Assembly (NCBI GenBank): GCA_934201705.1
Contig: CAKPXF010000008.1
Location: 1-64,000, forward strand
Direction: 5' to 3'
DNA length: 64,000 nucleotides
From: an uncultured Bacilli bacterium
GTDB lineage: Bacteria; Bacillota_I; Bacilli_A; RFN20; CAG-631
This document shows, piece by piece, positions 17,176-25,218 of this stretch. The notes under the pieces were generated by a model. It did no database searches, was not told where the DNA came from, and worked only from the letters and a program-made list of their open reading frames with translations. Each line of letters begins with the position of its first letter. The stretch's first letter is position 1. The position numbers and the translations under genes are program-made.

Positions 17176-17204
17176 TTGCTTATTATTATATGTTATGAGA
17201 TAAT
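17176..17204 (+). promoter_or_regulatory. promoter for the RDD/NrnA/5'-nucleotidase group
   Basis: TTGCTT at 17176-17181, a 17-bp spacer and GATAAT at 17199-17204; it starts directly after the operon terminator. Confidence 0.5.
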
Positions 17205-17224
17205 ATACTGATGGGGTGATAGAA

Positions 17225-18148
17225 GTGGAAAAGAAGATGACCTTTAAGAAACCAAAATGGATAAGAAGAATTGGTGCAGCCTTACTTGATTTTATATGTG
17301 CTATTTTGTTAATGCTTATTTTATCATTTGCTACTACTCCAATAGTAAATAAGATTTTTAATGGTGATGAGTTAAAGAAAGAATATTATTCTTATGCTAT
17401 TGCTACTAAATTATATACATATGATGAAAATAACAATATTCAAATCATATATGATGTTAAAACATTTGATGAAAATTTGACTTATTTTTATAAAAATTGT
17501 ACTGAAAACAAAATTGATGAATACATTAATAAAAAGAAAGAATCATCGTTATTTCATTATGATGAAGCTACAAATTCTTATGTTGAAAAAGAATATGATT
17601 ACAATGATTCTAAAATAAGAGTACAATATACAAATTTTTATGTTGAAATAAGAGACTACTGCATTAAAAATTATTTAGATGCATATTTAAATAAAAATGA
17701 AAATTACAAGGTTGTAGCAAGAAAGGTTAGTATGTTAAATTATACCTCTACTTTAAGTGCCTTTGTTCTTTCTCTTTTAATTATTTATTTATTAATTCCT
17801 TTAATTAACAAAGATAATAAGACAATTGGTAAGATGTTCTTTAAATTACTTCTTATTTCAAAGGTGAATGCTAATATTAATCCTTCTAAACTACAAATTC
17901 TATTTAGGCAACTAGTCTTAATACTTTTTGAATTTGTATTTTCTATATCATTTATAGGATTAATAGGCTTTCCTGTACCTTTAGGGCTTATTGCTTCAAT
18001 AATCCTAGCATTATTTACTAAATATCATCAATCACTTCATGATATTTGTGCTTCAACAATTTTAATCGATGATGATTACATTAATAAACCTATCGATGAA
18101 GGCGATAAGTATGAAATTACTTATTATAATTTAAAGGAGGTAAAATAA
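17225..18148 (+). CDS. RDD-family membrane protein
   Basis: A 307-aa membrane protein. The N-terminus carries the RDD pattern RRIGAALLDFICAILLMLIL (Arg and Asp at the expected places). The later conserved Asp lies in HQSLHDICASTILI. An insert of ~110 polar residues after the first membrane segment probably faces outside. GTG 17225 is preferred because GGGGTGA is 5-6 nt upstream; GTG 17216 or ATG 17237 are alternatives. RDD proteins are poorly understood, with suggested transport or ion-antiport roles. The next gene is a shorter relative. Confidence 0.75.
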   Translation: MEKKMTFKKPKWIRRIGAALLDFICAILLMLILSFATTPIVNKIFNGDELKKEYYSYAIATKLYTYDENNNIQIIYDVKTFDENLTYFYKNCTENKIDEYINKKKESSLFHYDEATNSYVEKEYDYNDSKIRVQYTNFYVEIRDYCIKNYLDAYLNKNENYKVVARKVSMLNYTSTLSAFVLSLLIIYLLIPLINKDNKTIGKMFFKLLLISKVNANINPSKLQILFRQLVLILFEFVFSISFIGLIGFPVPLGLIASIILALFTKYHQSLHDICASTILIDDDYINKPIDEGDKYEITYYNLKEVK

Positions 18149-18909
18149 TGGATAATTTAGTTTATAAACCAAAAAGTGCTAAATATATTTTAAGAATAGC
18201 CGCTTTTGTTTTAGATTTTATCTTATTTGTAGTATTATTAACAGGACTATTATTCATATTTATGAAAATATTTAATTTCGATGAATATTATAATATTTTA
18301 GATAATGAATATAAAAATATTGGCTATAAGATTTATGATGAGACGACAAAAAGCTATCATTATATAAGTGAAAGTGCCCCAAATTTCAATGAAGTTATTG
18401 AGAGATATAAAAATAGTGAAATAATAAAGGAGTATGGCTATAAAGTAAATAAGCTAGTATTAAATATTCCTATGCTTTCCATATTTATTTCAATGTTTAT
18501 TTTAGAATTTATGATTCCTTTATTTTTAAAAAATGGTCAAACTATAGGAATGAAATGCTTCCATATTGCATTGATTTCAAATTCTGGAATTAAAATAAAA
18601 CCAATTCAACTATTCATCCGTTTTATTTTTGGCAAGGTTGTATTAATTTCAATTGTTCCATATATGTGCTTATTTTATTCTTTCTTTAATATGAATGGCG
18701 GTTTATTTGGAACAATAATTATTGCACTAATTTATATAATAAATATCGTATTATTATTTAAAGGTAATCATGCTGGATTATGTGATGCTATTGCTAGTGT
18801 TTACCCAGTTGATTATCAACAAACGATTTTTTATGACAATGAAAAAGAAATGCAAGAAGCAATGAAAGAAAAACAAGAATTAGATAAAAAAGTAAAAAAG
18901 GTATACTAA
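18148..18909 (+). CDS. RDD-family membrane protein, second copy
   Basis: A 253-aa relative of the previous gene with the same plan: YILRIAAFVLDFILFVVLL at the start, a shorter polar insert, then PLFLKNGQTIGMKCFHIALI and GLCDAIASVYPV carrying the last conserved Asp. It ends in a charged tail. Its ATG overlaps the previous stop by one base (TAATG), so the two are translationally coupled and may form a hetero-oligomer. Confidence 0.75.
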   Translation: MDNLVYKPKSAKYILRIAAFVLDFILFVVLLTGLLFIFMKIFNFDEYYNILDNEYKNIGYKIYDETTKSYHYISESAPNFNEVIERYKNSEIIKEYGYKVNKLVLNIPMLSIFISMFILEFMIPLFLKNGQTIGMKCFHIALISNSGIKIKPIQLFIRFIFGKVVLISIVPYMCLFYSFFNMNGGLFGTIIIALIYIINIVLLFKGNHAGLCDAIASVYPVDYQQTIFYDNEKEMQEAMKEKQELDKKVKKVY

Positions 18910-18910
18910 A

Positions 18911-19717
18911 ATGAATGAATTAGATTTTAACAAGAAAAGGAAAAAGATTTGTATTATCTCAATAATATTTACAATACTAATAGTATTAAGTTATGTACTA
19001 GAAGTTATTTTCCTTGCTCCTAAATTCTTCTTTGTTTCCATAATAGGCGCAATTGTTATGCTTTTCCTTTTGTATTGCCTATCGCATTTTTATGTTTATA
19101 AGGAATATTTAAAACTAAAAATTAATTATATTTTTTACATTATGAACAATAAAATTAATTGCCAAAGCATTTCGTTAATTAATACAAAAAATGAATATCT
19201 ATATCATTTCTTTGATAAAAGTAAGCTTAACGTAAAAAATGCTTATTCATTTAATTATAATAGCAAAGCTGTTACTTATTATGAATTTGAAAATTTAGAA
19301 AAACGATTTATCAAATCAGATATTGTAACAATGTCTGGTAGATTAATAGTAATGGATTATAAGTCAGCTAATAATTTTTCTTTGGTTTTAAATTATGATT
19401 CATTAACAGAAAGATTCAATAATTACTTTAGCTATTATTTTAAAAATAATGATAATACCTTCTTAATTAAAAAGAAAAAATACACATTATTTTATAATGA
19501 TAAAAACATCAATATTAATTTTGACTTTTTAAATGATTTAAATGGCTTTAATTCAATTTATGTTAATGATAATAAGCTTTATTTATTATTTTTAACTAAC
19601 AAAGAAATTTTTGAATTTAAACTTCAAAAAGAAATAGATTATAAAATAAAAAATAAGTGTATTGAATGCTATGATGATACATTTAAAATAATTAACAAAT
19701 TAAATGAGGAGAAATAA
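18911..19717 (+). CDS. membrane protein of unknown function
   Basis: A 268-aa protein not recognised as any family. Two adjacent membrane segments occupy residues ~12-57 (ICIISIIFTILIVLSYVLEV and FFVSIIGAIVMLFLLYCL). About 200 soluble residues follow, rich in Asn, Lys, Tyr and Phe and of predicted beta character. The start is one base after the RDD gene, and the next gene (DHH phosphoesterase) starts 2 nt after its stop. It therefore belongs to one tightly packed operon. Confidence 0.65.
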   Translation: MNELDFNKKRKKICIISIIFTILIVLSYVLEVIFLAPKFFFVSIIGAIVMLFLLYCLSHFYVYKEYLKLKINYIFYIMNNKINCQSISLINTKNEYLYHFFDKSKLNVKNAYSFNYNSKAVTYYEFENLEKRFIKSDIVTMSGRLIVMDYKSANNFSLVLNYDSLTERFNNYFSYYFKNNDNTFLIKKKKYTLFYNDKNININFDFLNDLNGFNSIYVNDNKLYLLFLTNKEIFEFKLQKEIDYKIKNKCIECYDDTFKIINKLNEEK

Positions 19718-19719
19718 AA

Positions 19720-20652
19720 ATGTATAAGGAAATCTTAAATATTATAAAAAAATACGATACTATAATTATTTCTCGTCATAATAAGCCTGACTTAGATGCA
19801 TTAGGATCACAACTTGGCTTAAAAGAAATAATAAAAGAAAATTTTAAAGATAAAAAAGTTTATGCAGTTGGAGATATGGCTCGTGAATGCTTTTTAGGAA
19901 AAATGGATGAAATAGATGATGATATCTATAGTGATGCTTTATTAATATTAACTGATGTTTCAGTAAAAGAGTTGTTACCTAATATTTTATATTCAAAGGC
20001 TAAAGAAATTATTTGTATTGATCATCATAATAATCCTTGTAACATTGAAAATGCTGATGCATATTATAATGTTAAAGCTGCTGCGGCTTGTCAAATGGTT
20101 GCTGAATTTGCATTTTTTAATAATCTTATAATAACAAATGAAGCAGCTAAGTGTTTGTTTTCAGGAATAATATCAGATACTAATCGTTTTAATTTTTCAT
20201 TAAGTAAAGAATTATTTGAAACAGTAGGTAAATTAATTGATTTAGGATTTGATTATTCTGCAATTTATAATATAATGTACTCAGAAAGCGTTGAACATCA
20301 AAAAATGAGAGCATATTTTATGTTAAAATATGAAGTGAATGAATATGGTGTTGCTTTCTTAAAAAATGACGTAGATGTTTTTGAAAAATTTAAGGTTGAT
20401 ACATTTACTATTTCAAGGGGAATGGTTAATGTTATGGCTAACTTAGATAATGTAAACATCTGGTGTAATTTTACAAAAGACCCACTATCTAAAAAGATAT
20501 TATGCGAATTTAGAAGTAAAAACATCAACATAGTTGATATTGCAAAGAAATATGGTGGCGGAGGTCATTTATATGCTTGTGGTGCCAGTGTTGATAGTTT
20601 TGAAATAGTAGATGAAATAATTAAAGATTTTAATAATTTGTTAAAGGAGTAG
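19720..20652 (+). CDS. DHH/DHHA1 phosphoesterase (NrnA-like) 1
   Basis: A 310-aa cytoplasmic enzyme of the NrnA type, which in characterised members degrades nanoRNA, pAp or pApA. Motif I is RHNKPDLDALGSQ, motif II LTDVS, motif III CIDHHNN (the DHH triad). The DHHA1 substrate loop is YGGGGHLYACGAS. Length is typical (~310). It is followed after 4 nt by a second gene of the same family. With a secreted nuclease and 5'-nucleotidase nearby, degradation of short oligonucleotides is a plausible role. Confidence 0.9.
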   Translation: MYKEILNIIKKYDTIIISRHNKPDLDALGSQLGLKEIIKENFKDKKVYAVGDMARECFLGKMDEIDDDIYSDALLILTDVSVKELLPNILYSKAKEIICIDHHNNPCNIENADAYYNVKAAAACQMVAEFAFFNNLIITNEAAKCLFSGIISDTNRFNFSLSKELFETVGKLIDLGFDYSAIYNIMYSESVEHQKMRAYFMLKYEVNEYGVAFLKNDVDVFEKFKVDTFTISRGMVNVMANLDNVNIWCNFTKDPLSKKILCEFRSKNINIVDIAKKYGGGGHLYACGASVDSFEIVDEIIKDFNNLLKE

Positions 20653-20656
20653 GCTA

Positions 20657-21628
20657 ATGAACTTTGATATTTTGCTAAAGAAAATTAAAGAATATGATAG
20701 CATAGCAATTTTTGGACACGTTCGTCCAGATGGAGATTGCTATGGTTCTTTAAACGGGCTTAAAAATATCATTTTAACTACTTATCCAAAGAAAAAGGTT
20801 TATTGCTTAACTGCACATGTTGATTCATTATCTTTTTTAGGAAAGATGGATGATGTTAATGATGAAGTGTTTGTTGATTCACTAGCAATTGTCTGTGATA
20901 CAGCAACACGTGAAAGAATATGTGACCAACGCTATAAATTATGTAAAGAAATTATTAAAGTAGACCATCACTTAATAATTGATAATTATGGTAGTTATAA
21001 TTTTGTCGATGAAGATATTGCTGCAACTTCTTTATTAATTTGTAGGTTCTTATTTTCATATGATGAACTTAAAATCACTAAAGAAGGTGCAACAGCTTTA
21101 TATACTGGAATAATTACTGATACAAGTAACTTTAGATATAGAGGCGTTAATCTTGAAACATTTACTTTAGCTGGAAGATTACTTGAATATGGCGTTGAAG
21201 TTGAAACAATTGACCAACAACTTTCTTTTGAAACTTTAAGAATGACTAAGCTAAAAGCTTATGTCTTTAGAACATTAAAGGTTTCAAAAAACGGAGTTGT
21301 ATATGCAAAGCTTTCAAAGTTCGTAATTAAATACTATAACTTATCATATGAAGAAGCTTCATCTCTTGTAAACTTGCTTGCTAATATTAAAGAATGTCCT
21401 GTTTGGATATTATTTATTGAATATCCAAAAGAAATAAGAGTTAGAATTAGATCTAATGGCCCTGAAATTAATAAGCTTGCCGAAGCTTATGGTGGAGGCG
21501 GACACCAAAAAGCCGCTGGTGCATCCGTTAAATCATGGTTTGCATCATCTCAACTTATTAAAGATGCAGATGAACTTGTAAAAGCTTATAAAAATAATTT
21601 GCCTTATGAGTTTAAAAGGAGTAAATAA
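20657..21628 (+). CDS. DHH/DHHA1 phosphoesterase (NrnA-like) 2
   Basis: A 323-aa paralogue of the preceding gene. Motif I is GHVRPDGDCYGSLNG, closer to the common HxxPDGDxxGS form. Motif II is VCDTA, motif III KVDHHLI, and the DHHA1 loop YGGGGHQKAAGASV. All metal-binding residues are present in both copies, so both should be active. The two are clearly diverged, so they may have different substrates (nanoRNA or pAp against cyclic dinucleotide products). Confidence 0.9.
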   Translation: MNFDILLKKIKEYDSIAIFGHVRPDGDCYGSLNGLKNIILTTYPKKKVYCLTAHVDSLSFLGKMDDVNDEVFVDSLAIVCDTATRERICDQRYKLCKEIIKVDHHLIIDNYGSYNFVDEDIAATSLLICRFLFSYDELKITKEGATALYTGIITDTSNFRYRGVNLETFTLAGRLLEYGVEVETIDQQLSFETLRMTKLKAYVFRTLKVSKNGVVYAKLSKFVIKYYNLSYEEASSLVNLLANIKECPVWILFIEYPKEIRVRIRSNGPEINKLAEAYGGGGHQKAAGASVKSWFASSQLIKDADELVKAYKNNLPYEFKRSK

Positions 21629-21629
21629 A

Positions 21630-23366
21630 ATGAATAAAAAATATTGTTTATTAGTTGCTTTAACTTTCATTTTTCAAGGATGTAATGGCTATATTACAAG
21701 CGACAATTCAAGTAATAATATAAATGAATCATCTAATGTTAATAATTCTTCATCATTAGATGAATCAAGTTCGCAAAATAATAATAGTTCAATTAGTGAT
21801 GCTATTTCATCAAGTGAAGTGATTTCTAATGAAGAATCTACACCAAGTATAGAAAATTCATCAAGTGAAGAAAATAGTTCAAGCATTGAAGACAGTTCTA
21901 ATGGAGAAAGTTCATCATCTAGTGATGCTAGTAATACACCTTCAAAAGAAGACGATTATAATAAATATAAAAACAAGGTTGATAGAAGTAAAATAATTTA
22001 TTCTACTCCTATAGTTAATGATGAAACACATAAAGTAAGAAGACTTGAGGTTTTCCAAATAAATGATACTCATGGTGCTTATATTGATGGTGACGATATT
22101 GGTATTTCAAGAGTTAAAACTTGCATAAATGAAAATACAGATGATATATATGCTCAAGTAAAAATTGCTAATGGTGATATGATGCAAGGTAGTGCTTTTT
22201 CAAATATGCTAATTGGAGAGCCTGCTGTTGCTTCATTAAATGAAATGAATTTTGATTGCTTTGTCATTGGAAATCATGAGTTTGACTGGGGAATTGAAAA
22301 ATTAAACGACTATAAAGACAATGATTTAAGTAATGGTGAGCTTAATTGCCCATTTCTAGGTGCTAATATTGTTGATAAAAATAATGAAAGGCCATCATTT
22401 ATTGAGCCTTATACAATAGTTAATAAAGGTGATATGAAGGTTGGAATAATTGGAGTTATTGGCGATGGACTTGAAAGTTCAATTTCTAAGGTTTCATTAG
22501 GCGATTATCATTTTACTAGTACAGAAGAGGCTGTAAAAAAATATAGTGAAGAATTATTAAATAAGAATGTTGATACTATAATTGTTGCATCTCATGCTCA
22601 TGATGAAGGCTTTAATGAAAAATATACCACTAATTTAAAGGTTGATTGCATTATTAATGCTCATGACCATCAAGATGTTAATTATACAATTAAAAGAAAA
22701 GATGGAAAATATGTTCCAGTTATTGAATCAAGAACTAAAAATATAACAATGGGTAAAGTTGTTTTAAACTATGATGAAAACAAAAACTATTTAAATTCCT
22801 CTTCTTCACATTTTTATCCTTCTGATTATGATGAAGATGCAGCATTAAAAAATTTAATGAATATTTATTATGAAGTTGTAAGTGATTATCAAGATGAAGT
22901 GATTGGCTTTAAAGCAAATGGCTTTAGTAAGGAAGAAATTGCCACTGCAACTTGTACTTATATTGCAAATAAATATGAAGTTGATTTAGTGTTTGTTAAT
23001 ACTCGTGGTGTAAGAAGTAATATTGAAAGTTCTTCAATAACGAATGGTCATGTTTATAGTGTTTTCCCATTTGATAATGAATTGTATACAACTTATATTA
23101 AAGGTAGAGAATTAAAATCAATGATTTCATATAAAAACATGAAGAATTATTACTATAACAATTCGAATATTGGACTTGGAAGTATCTATGATTTTAATAA
23201 TATTGATGTTAATAAATTATATAAAGTAATGACTGTTGATTATGTTGCTACAAAATCTTATATGGAAATTTATTTTAATGAAAAACATAACTTTATTAAA
23301 ACTGGTTTATATGTAAGAGATGAAGCAATTGAATGTATTAAATCAAATTACAAATTTACTAATTAA
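21630..23366 (+). CDS. 5'-nucleotidase / UshA-like metallophosphatase lipoprotein
   Basis: A 578-aa surface lipoprotein (lipobox FQGC, Cys18) with a Ser/Glu/Asn-rich linker to about residue 115. The metallophosphoesterase domain has FQINDTHG, ANGDMMQGSAFSN, GNHEFDWG, SHAHDEG and NAHDHQD, the complete dimetal ligand series. The C-terminal 5'-nucleotidase domain includes VFVNTRGVRSNI and VFPFDNELYT. It likely removes phosphate from extracellular nucleotides so that nucleosides can be imported. ATG 21630 is preferred over 21606, which lies inside the previous gene, because AAAAGGAG is correctly spaced. Confidence 0.92.
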   Translation: MNKKYCLLVALTFIFQGCNGYITSDNSSNNINESSNVNNSSSLDESSSQNNNSSISDAISSSEVISNEESTPSIENSSSEENSSSIEDSSNGESSSSSDASNTPSKEDDYNKYKNKVDRSKIIYSTPIVNDETHKVRRLEVFQINDTHGAYIDGDDIGISRVKTCINENTDDIYAQVKIANGDMMQGSAFSNMLIGEPAVASLNEMNFDCFVIGNHEFDWGIEKLNDYKDNDLSNGELNCPFLGANIVDKNNERPSFIEPYTIVNKGDMKVGIIGVIGDGLESSISKVSLGDYHFTSTEEAVKKYSEELLNKNVDTIIVASHAHDEGFNEKYTTNLKVDCIINAHDHQDVNYTIKRKDGKYVPVIESRTKNITMGKVVLNYDENKNYLNSSSSHFYPSDYDEDAALKNLMNIYYEVVSDYQDEVIGFKANGFSKEEIATATCTYIANKYEVDLVFVNTRGVRSNIESSSITNGHVYSVFPFDNELYTTYIKGRELKSMISYKNMKNYYYNNSNIGLGSIYDFNNIDVNKLYKVMTVDYVATKSYMEIYFNEKHNFIKTGLYVRDEAIECIKSNYKFTN

Positions 23367-23383
23367 TTTTTTTACGAATTATA

Positions 23384-23412
23384 TATACATTTTCAATTTT
23401 AAATTGTATAAT
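23384..23412 (+). promoter_or_regulatory. promoter of putative antitoxin RNA
   Basis: TATACA at 23384-23389, 17-bp spacer and perfect TATAAT at 23407-23412. No ORF follows, only a ~60-nt stretch ending in a terminator. Confidence 0.55.
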
Positions 23413-23425
23413 ATAGATGTAAAGA

Positions 23426-23438
23426 AAAACTCTAAGCA
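23426..23438 (+). repeat. direct repeat copy 1 (antitoxin RNA)
   Basis: AAAACTCTAAGCA, exactly repeated at 23621-23633. Confidence 0.85.
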
Positions 23439-23439
23439 A

Positions 23440-23481
23440 AAGATGCAGGTGGCTTTAGCACGACACCTGCATCTTCTTTTT
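23440..23481. terminator. bidirectional terminator shared by toxin mRNA and antisense RNA
   Basis: Perfect 12-bp stem AAGATGCAGGTG / CACCTGCATCTT with a 12-nt loop. It is followed by CTTTTT on the plus strand and by TTTG on the minus strand. It also ends transcription from the 5'-nucleotidase gene. Confidence 0.85.
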
Positions 23482-23505
23482 GATTTAGGAGTAAGTTAAG
23501 TGATA

Positions 23506-23514
23506 ATGCTTAGA
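23506..23514 (-). repeat. inverted copy of the leader element after the toxin stop
   Basis: On the minus strand this reads TCTAAGCAT. It can pair with ATGCTTAGA in the toxin mRNA leader (23626-23634), a long-range 5'-3' interaction like those that hold type I toxin mRNAs inactive. Confidence 0.5.
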
Positions 23515-23592
23515 TTAATCTTTGTGGTTATTTTCCTTCAAAAAATACATTATCAAAACTAAGATAACGATTAATGAAATCAAATAATCCAT
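23515..23592 (-). CDS. putative type I toxin peptide (25 aa, hydrophobic)
   Basis: A 25-residue peptide starting MDYLISLIVILVLIMYFL, a single membrane span, and ending in a charged tail KENNHKD. This is the usual build of membrane-damaging type I toxins (Fst, BsrG/TxpA, Ibs). GGAAG lies 9 nt before its ATG (23606-23602). A short hairpin (ATAAG 23614-23618 with CTTAT 23591-23595) encloses that ribosome-binding site. The 3' end of the mRNA meets the antisense RNA at a shared terminator. It lacks the Fst family sequence motif, so family identity is structural only. Confidence 0.5.
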   Translation of the reverse strand: MDYLISLIVILVLIMYFLKENNHKD

Positions 23593-23607
23593 AAGACTAT
23601 TCTTCCA

Positions 23608-23640
23608 TTACCACTTATTTAAAACTCTAAGCATATGCAT
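23608..23640 (-). CDS. 10-codon leader ORF in toxin mRNA
   Basis: Reads MHMLRVLNKW then stop. AAAGGAAGTG (23650-23641) lies directly upstream, closer to the second ATG. It covers the direct-repeat element that the antisense RNA would bind, so its translation might affect toxin translation. It may be fortuitous. Confidence 0.25.
   Translation of the reverse strand: MHMLRVLNKW
23621..23633 (+). repeat. direct repeat copy 2 (toxin leader)
   Basis: AAAACTCTAAGCA on the plus strand; the toxin mRNA therefore carries the complement UGCUUAGAGUUUU in its leader. Confidence 0.85.
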
Positions 23641-23664
23641 CACTTCCTTTCTTTACTCCCTAAC

Positions 23665-23697
23665 TATATATAGTGTTTTTCTTTTAAAAAGTGTAAA
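23665..23697 (-). promoter_or_regulatory. promoter of toxin mRNA
   Basis: On the minus strand TTTACA (23697-23692) is followed, after 18-19 bp, by CTATAT/TATATA (about 23673-23667). It lies just before the leader start. Confidence 0.45.
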
Positions 23698-23699
23698 AA

Positions 23700-23915
23700 A
23701 GTTGCTTTTATAACAATATACATAAATATAGGTTGCTTTCTTCTTAAGAAATAAATGCATTAGCTTATTATGTAACTTCATTATTTGCTTATTATCTTTT
23801 AATAAGTATAAAAAAGTGAATTATATATTAAATTTATTTTTTTCATTTTTCGTTAAAGGATAGTATGAAATTAAATGCTTTAGATTCTATATCAAAATAT
23901 TTCAATCAAATTTAC
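23700..23915. other. AT-rich intergenic region, nothing recognised
   Basis: Between the toxin promoter and the pheS promoter I see no convincing gene or RNA. A 42-codon minus-strand frame (23653-23781) overlaps the toxin promoter and looks accidental. Confidence 0.4.
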
Positions 23916-23944
23916 TTGAGATTTTTTTTATAAAATATTATAAT
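23916..23944 (+). promoter_or_regulatory. pheS promoter
   Basis: TTGAGA at 23916-23921, a 17-bp spacer and TATAAT at 23939-23944. Confidence 0.8.
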
Positions 23945-23950
23945 AACTTT

Positions 23951-24145
23951 GTGTTGATATTGGACATGGTTAGAAATTTTTATTTAAGAGAGAATTAGTC
24001 AAGGCTGAAAGCTAATTTAATAAAAAACTAATGAATTCACCAATGGAGCGACTTATTAATAATTAAGGTGCATAGTTATACTATGAACTAAGGTGGTACC
24101 GCGTATTATTACGTCCTTAGATTGATTTCTAAAGACGTTTTTTTT
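23951..24145 (+). promoter_or_regulatory. T-box riboswitch (phenylalanine), pheST leader
   Basis: The core TGGTACCGCG is at 24094-24103. TTC at 24036-24038, followed by ACCAATGGAG, is the inferred Phe specifier. The terminator is ACGTCCTTAG at 24111-24120 pairing with CTAAAGACGT (one mismatch), then a run of eight T. It should sense uncharged tRNA-Phe. Confidence 0.9.
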
Positions 24146-24168
24146 ATTAAAAGAGGAGATGACTTAAT

Positions 24169-25209
24169 ATGCTAGCGGAAAAATTAAGTAAATTAAAAGA
24201 AGAAGTAAAAGAAAAGGTAAGCAACGCTAAAGCCTCAAATGTTTTAGCCGATATTAGAAATGATTTTTTATCTAAAAAAGGTCGCTTTTCAGAATTTATG
24301 GGAGAACTTAAAAATGTCCCAAATGATAAAAAACCAGAAATTGGTCAATTAATTAATGAGGCTAAATCATTTGTCAGTAAATTAATTGATGAAAAAGCTA
24401 AGGAATTAGCTTCAAAAGAATTAGAAGAAAAATTAAATAAGGAAACAATAGATGTTACACTTCCAGGCACTAGCTTTAAAACTGGAAGTAAGCATCCGAT
24501 GAATATTGTAGTTGATGAAATTACTAATATCTTTTTACCTTTAGGATATAGTGTTGTTGAAGGACCTGAGGTTGAAACTGATAAATATAATTTTGAATAT
24601 TTAAATATTCCTGAAAATCATCCAGCTCGTGCAATGCAGGATACATTTTATATTAATCCAACATTACTTTTAAGAACTCAAACATCAGGCTTACAAGCTC
24701 GAGCAATGCAAGCAAATATTGATAAAACTCCATTGAAAATCATTTGCCCTGGCAAGGTTTATAGACGAGATGATGATGATGCTACTCATTCACATCAATT
24801 TATGCAAATTGAAACCTTAGTTGTAGGTAGAAATGTTACAATGGGTGATTTAAAGGGCACATTAGATCTAGTTGCTAAAAAGATGTTTGGTGCTAAAAGA
24901 GAAATTAGACTTAGAAGCTCATATTTCCCATTTACTGAGCCAAGCGTTGAGGTTGACGTAAGCTGCTCATGTAATAACAAAGCCACATGCCCTGTATGTA
25001 AAGGAACTGGCTGGATTGAAATATTAGGTGCAGGAATGGTTCACCCAAATGTTTTAAAAATGTCAGGATATGATCCAAATGTTTATTCAGGCTTTGCAAT
25101 AGGCTTTGGTGTTGATAGAATTACAATGCTAAAATATGGATTTGATGATATTCGTTTATTATATAATAATGACTTAAGAGTCATAAATCAATTTAAAAAA
25201 GAAAGATAG
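24169..25209 (+). CDS. pheS: phenylalanyl-tRNA synthetase alpha subunit
   Basis: A 346-aa catalytic subunit, standard length. An N-terminal coiled coil (~1-90) is followed by the class II core. Visible are GSKHPMNIVVDEI, the ARAMQDTFYI region, LLRTQTSGLQARAM (motif 2 area), SHQFMQIETLVV and the motif 3 region GFAIGFGVDRITML. RBS GAGGAG is well spaced. It ends 9 nt before the pheT start, and the T-box upstream controls both. Confidence 0.97.
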   Translation: MLAEKLSKLKEEVKEKVSNAKASNVLADIRNDFLSKKGRFSEFMGELKNVPNDKKPEIGQLINEAKSFVSKLIDEKAKELASKELEEKLNKETIDVTLPGTSFKTGSKHPMNIVVDEITNIFLPLGYSVVEGPEVETDKYNFEYLNIPENHPARAMQDTFYINPTLLLRTQTSGLQARAMQANIDKTPLKIICPGKVYRRDDDDATHSHQFMQIETLVVGRNVTMGDLKGTLDLVAKKMFGAKREIRLRSSYFPFTEPSVEVDVSCSCNNKATCPVCKGTGWIEILGAGMVHPNVLKMSGYDPNVYSGFAIGFGVDRITMLKYGFDDIRLLYNNDLRVINQFKKER

Positions 25210-25218
25210 GTGATATCC

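Larger units (their letters stand above)
23419..23481 (+). ncRNA. putative antisense antitoxin RNA (par RNA II-like)
   Basis: Predicted ~62-nt transcript from the TATAAT at 23407 to the terminator at 23440-23480. It contains AAAACTCTAAGCA (23426-23438). The same 13 nt recur at 23621-23633, which is the template for the 5' leader of the convergent toxin mRNA, so the RNA is complementary to that leader. It is also complementary to the toxin mRNA over the shared terminator. Size and design match RNA II of the par/Fst type I systems. Nothing shows expression. Confidence 0.5.

Noticed and set aside
23653..23781. 42-codon basic minus-strand ORF upstream of the toxin
   Set aside because: It covers the toxin promoter, has no convincing ribosome-binding site and has low-complexity composition; it is likely accidental.
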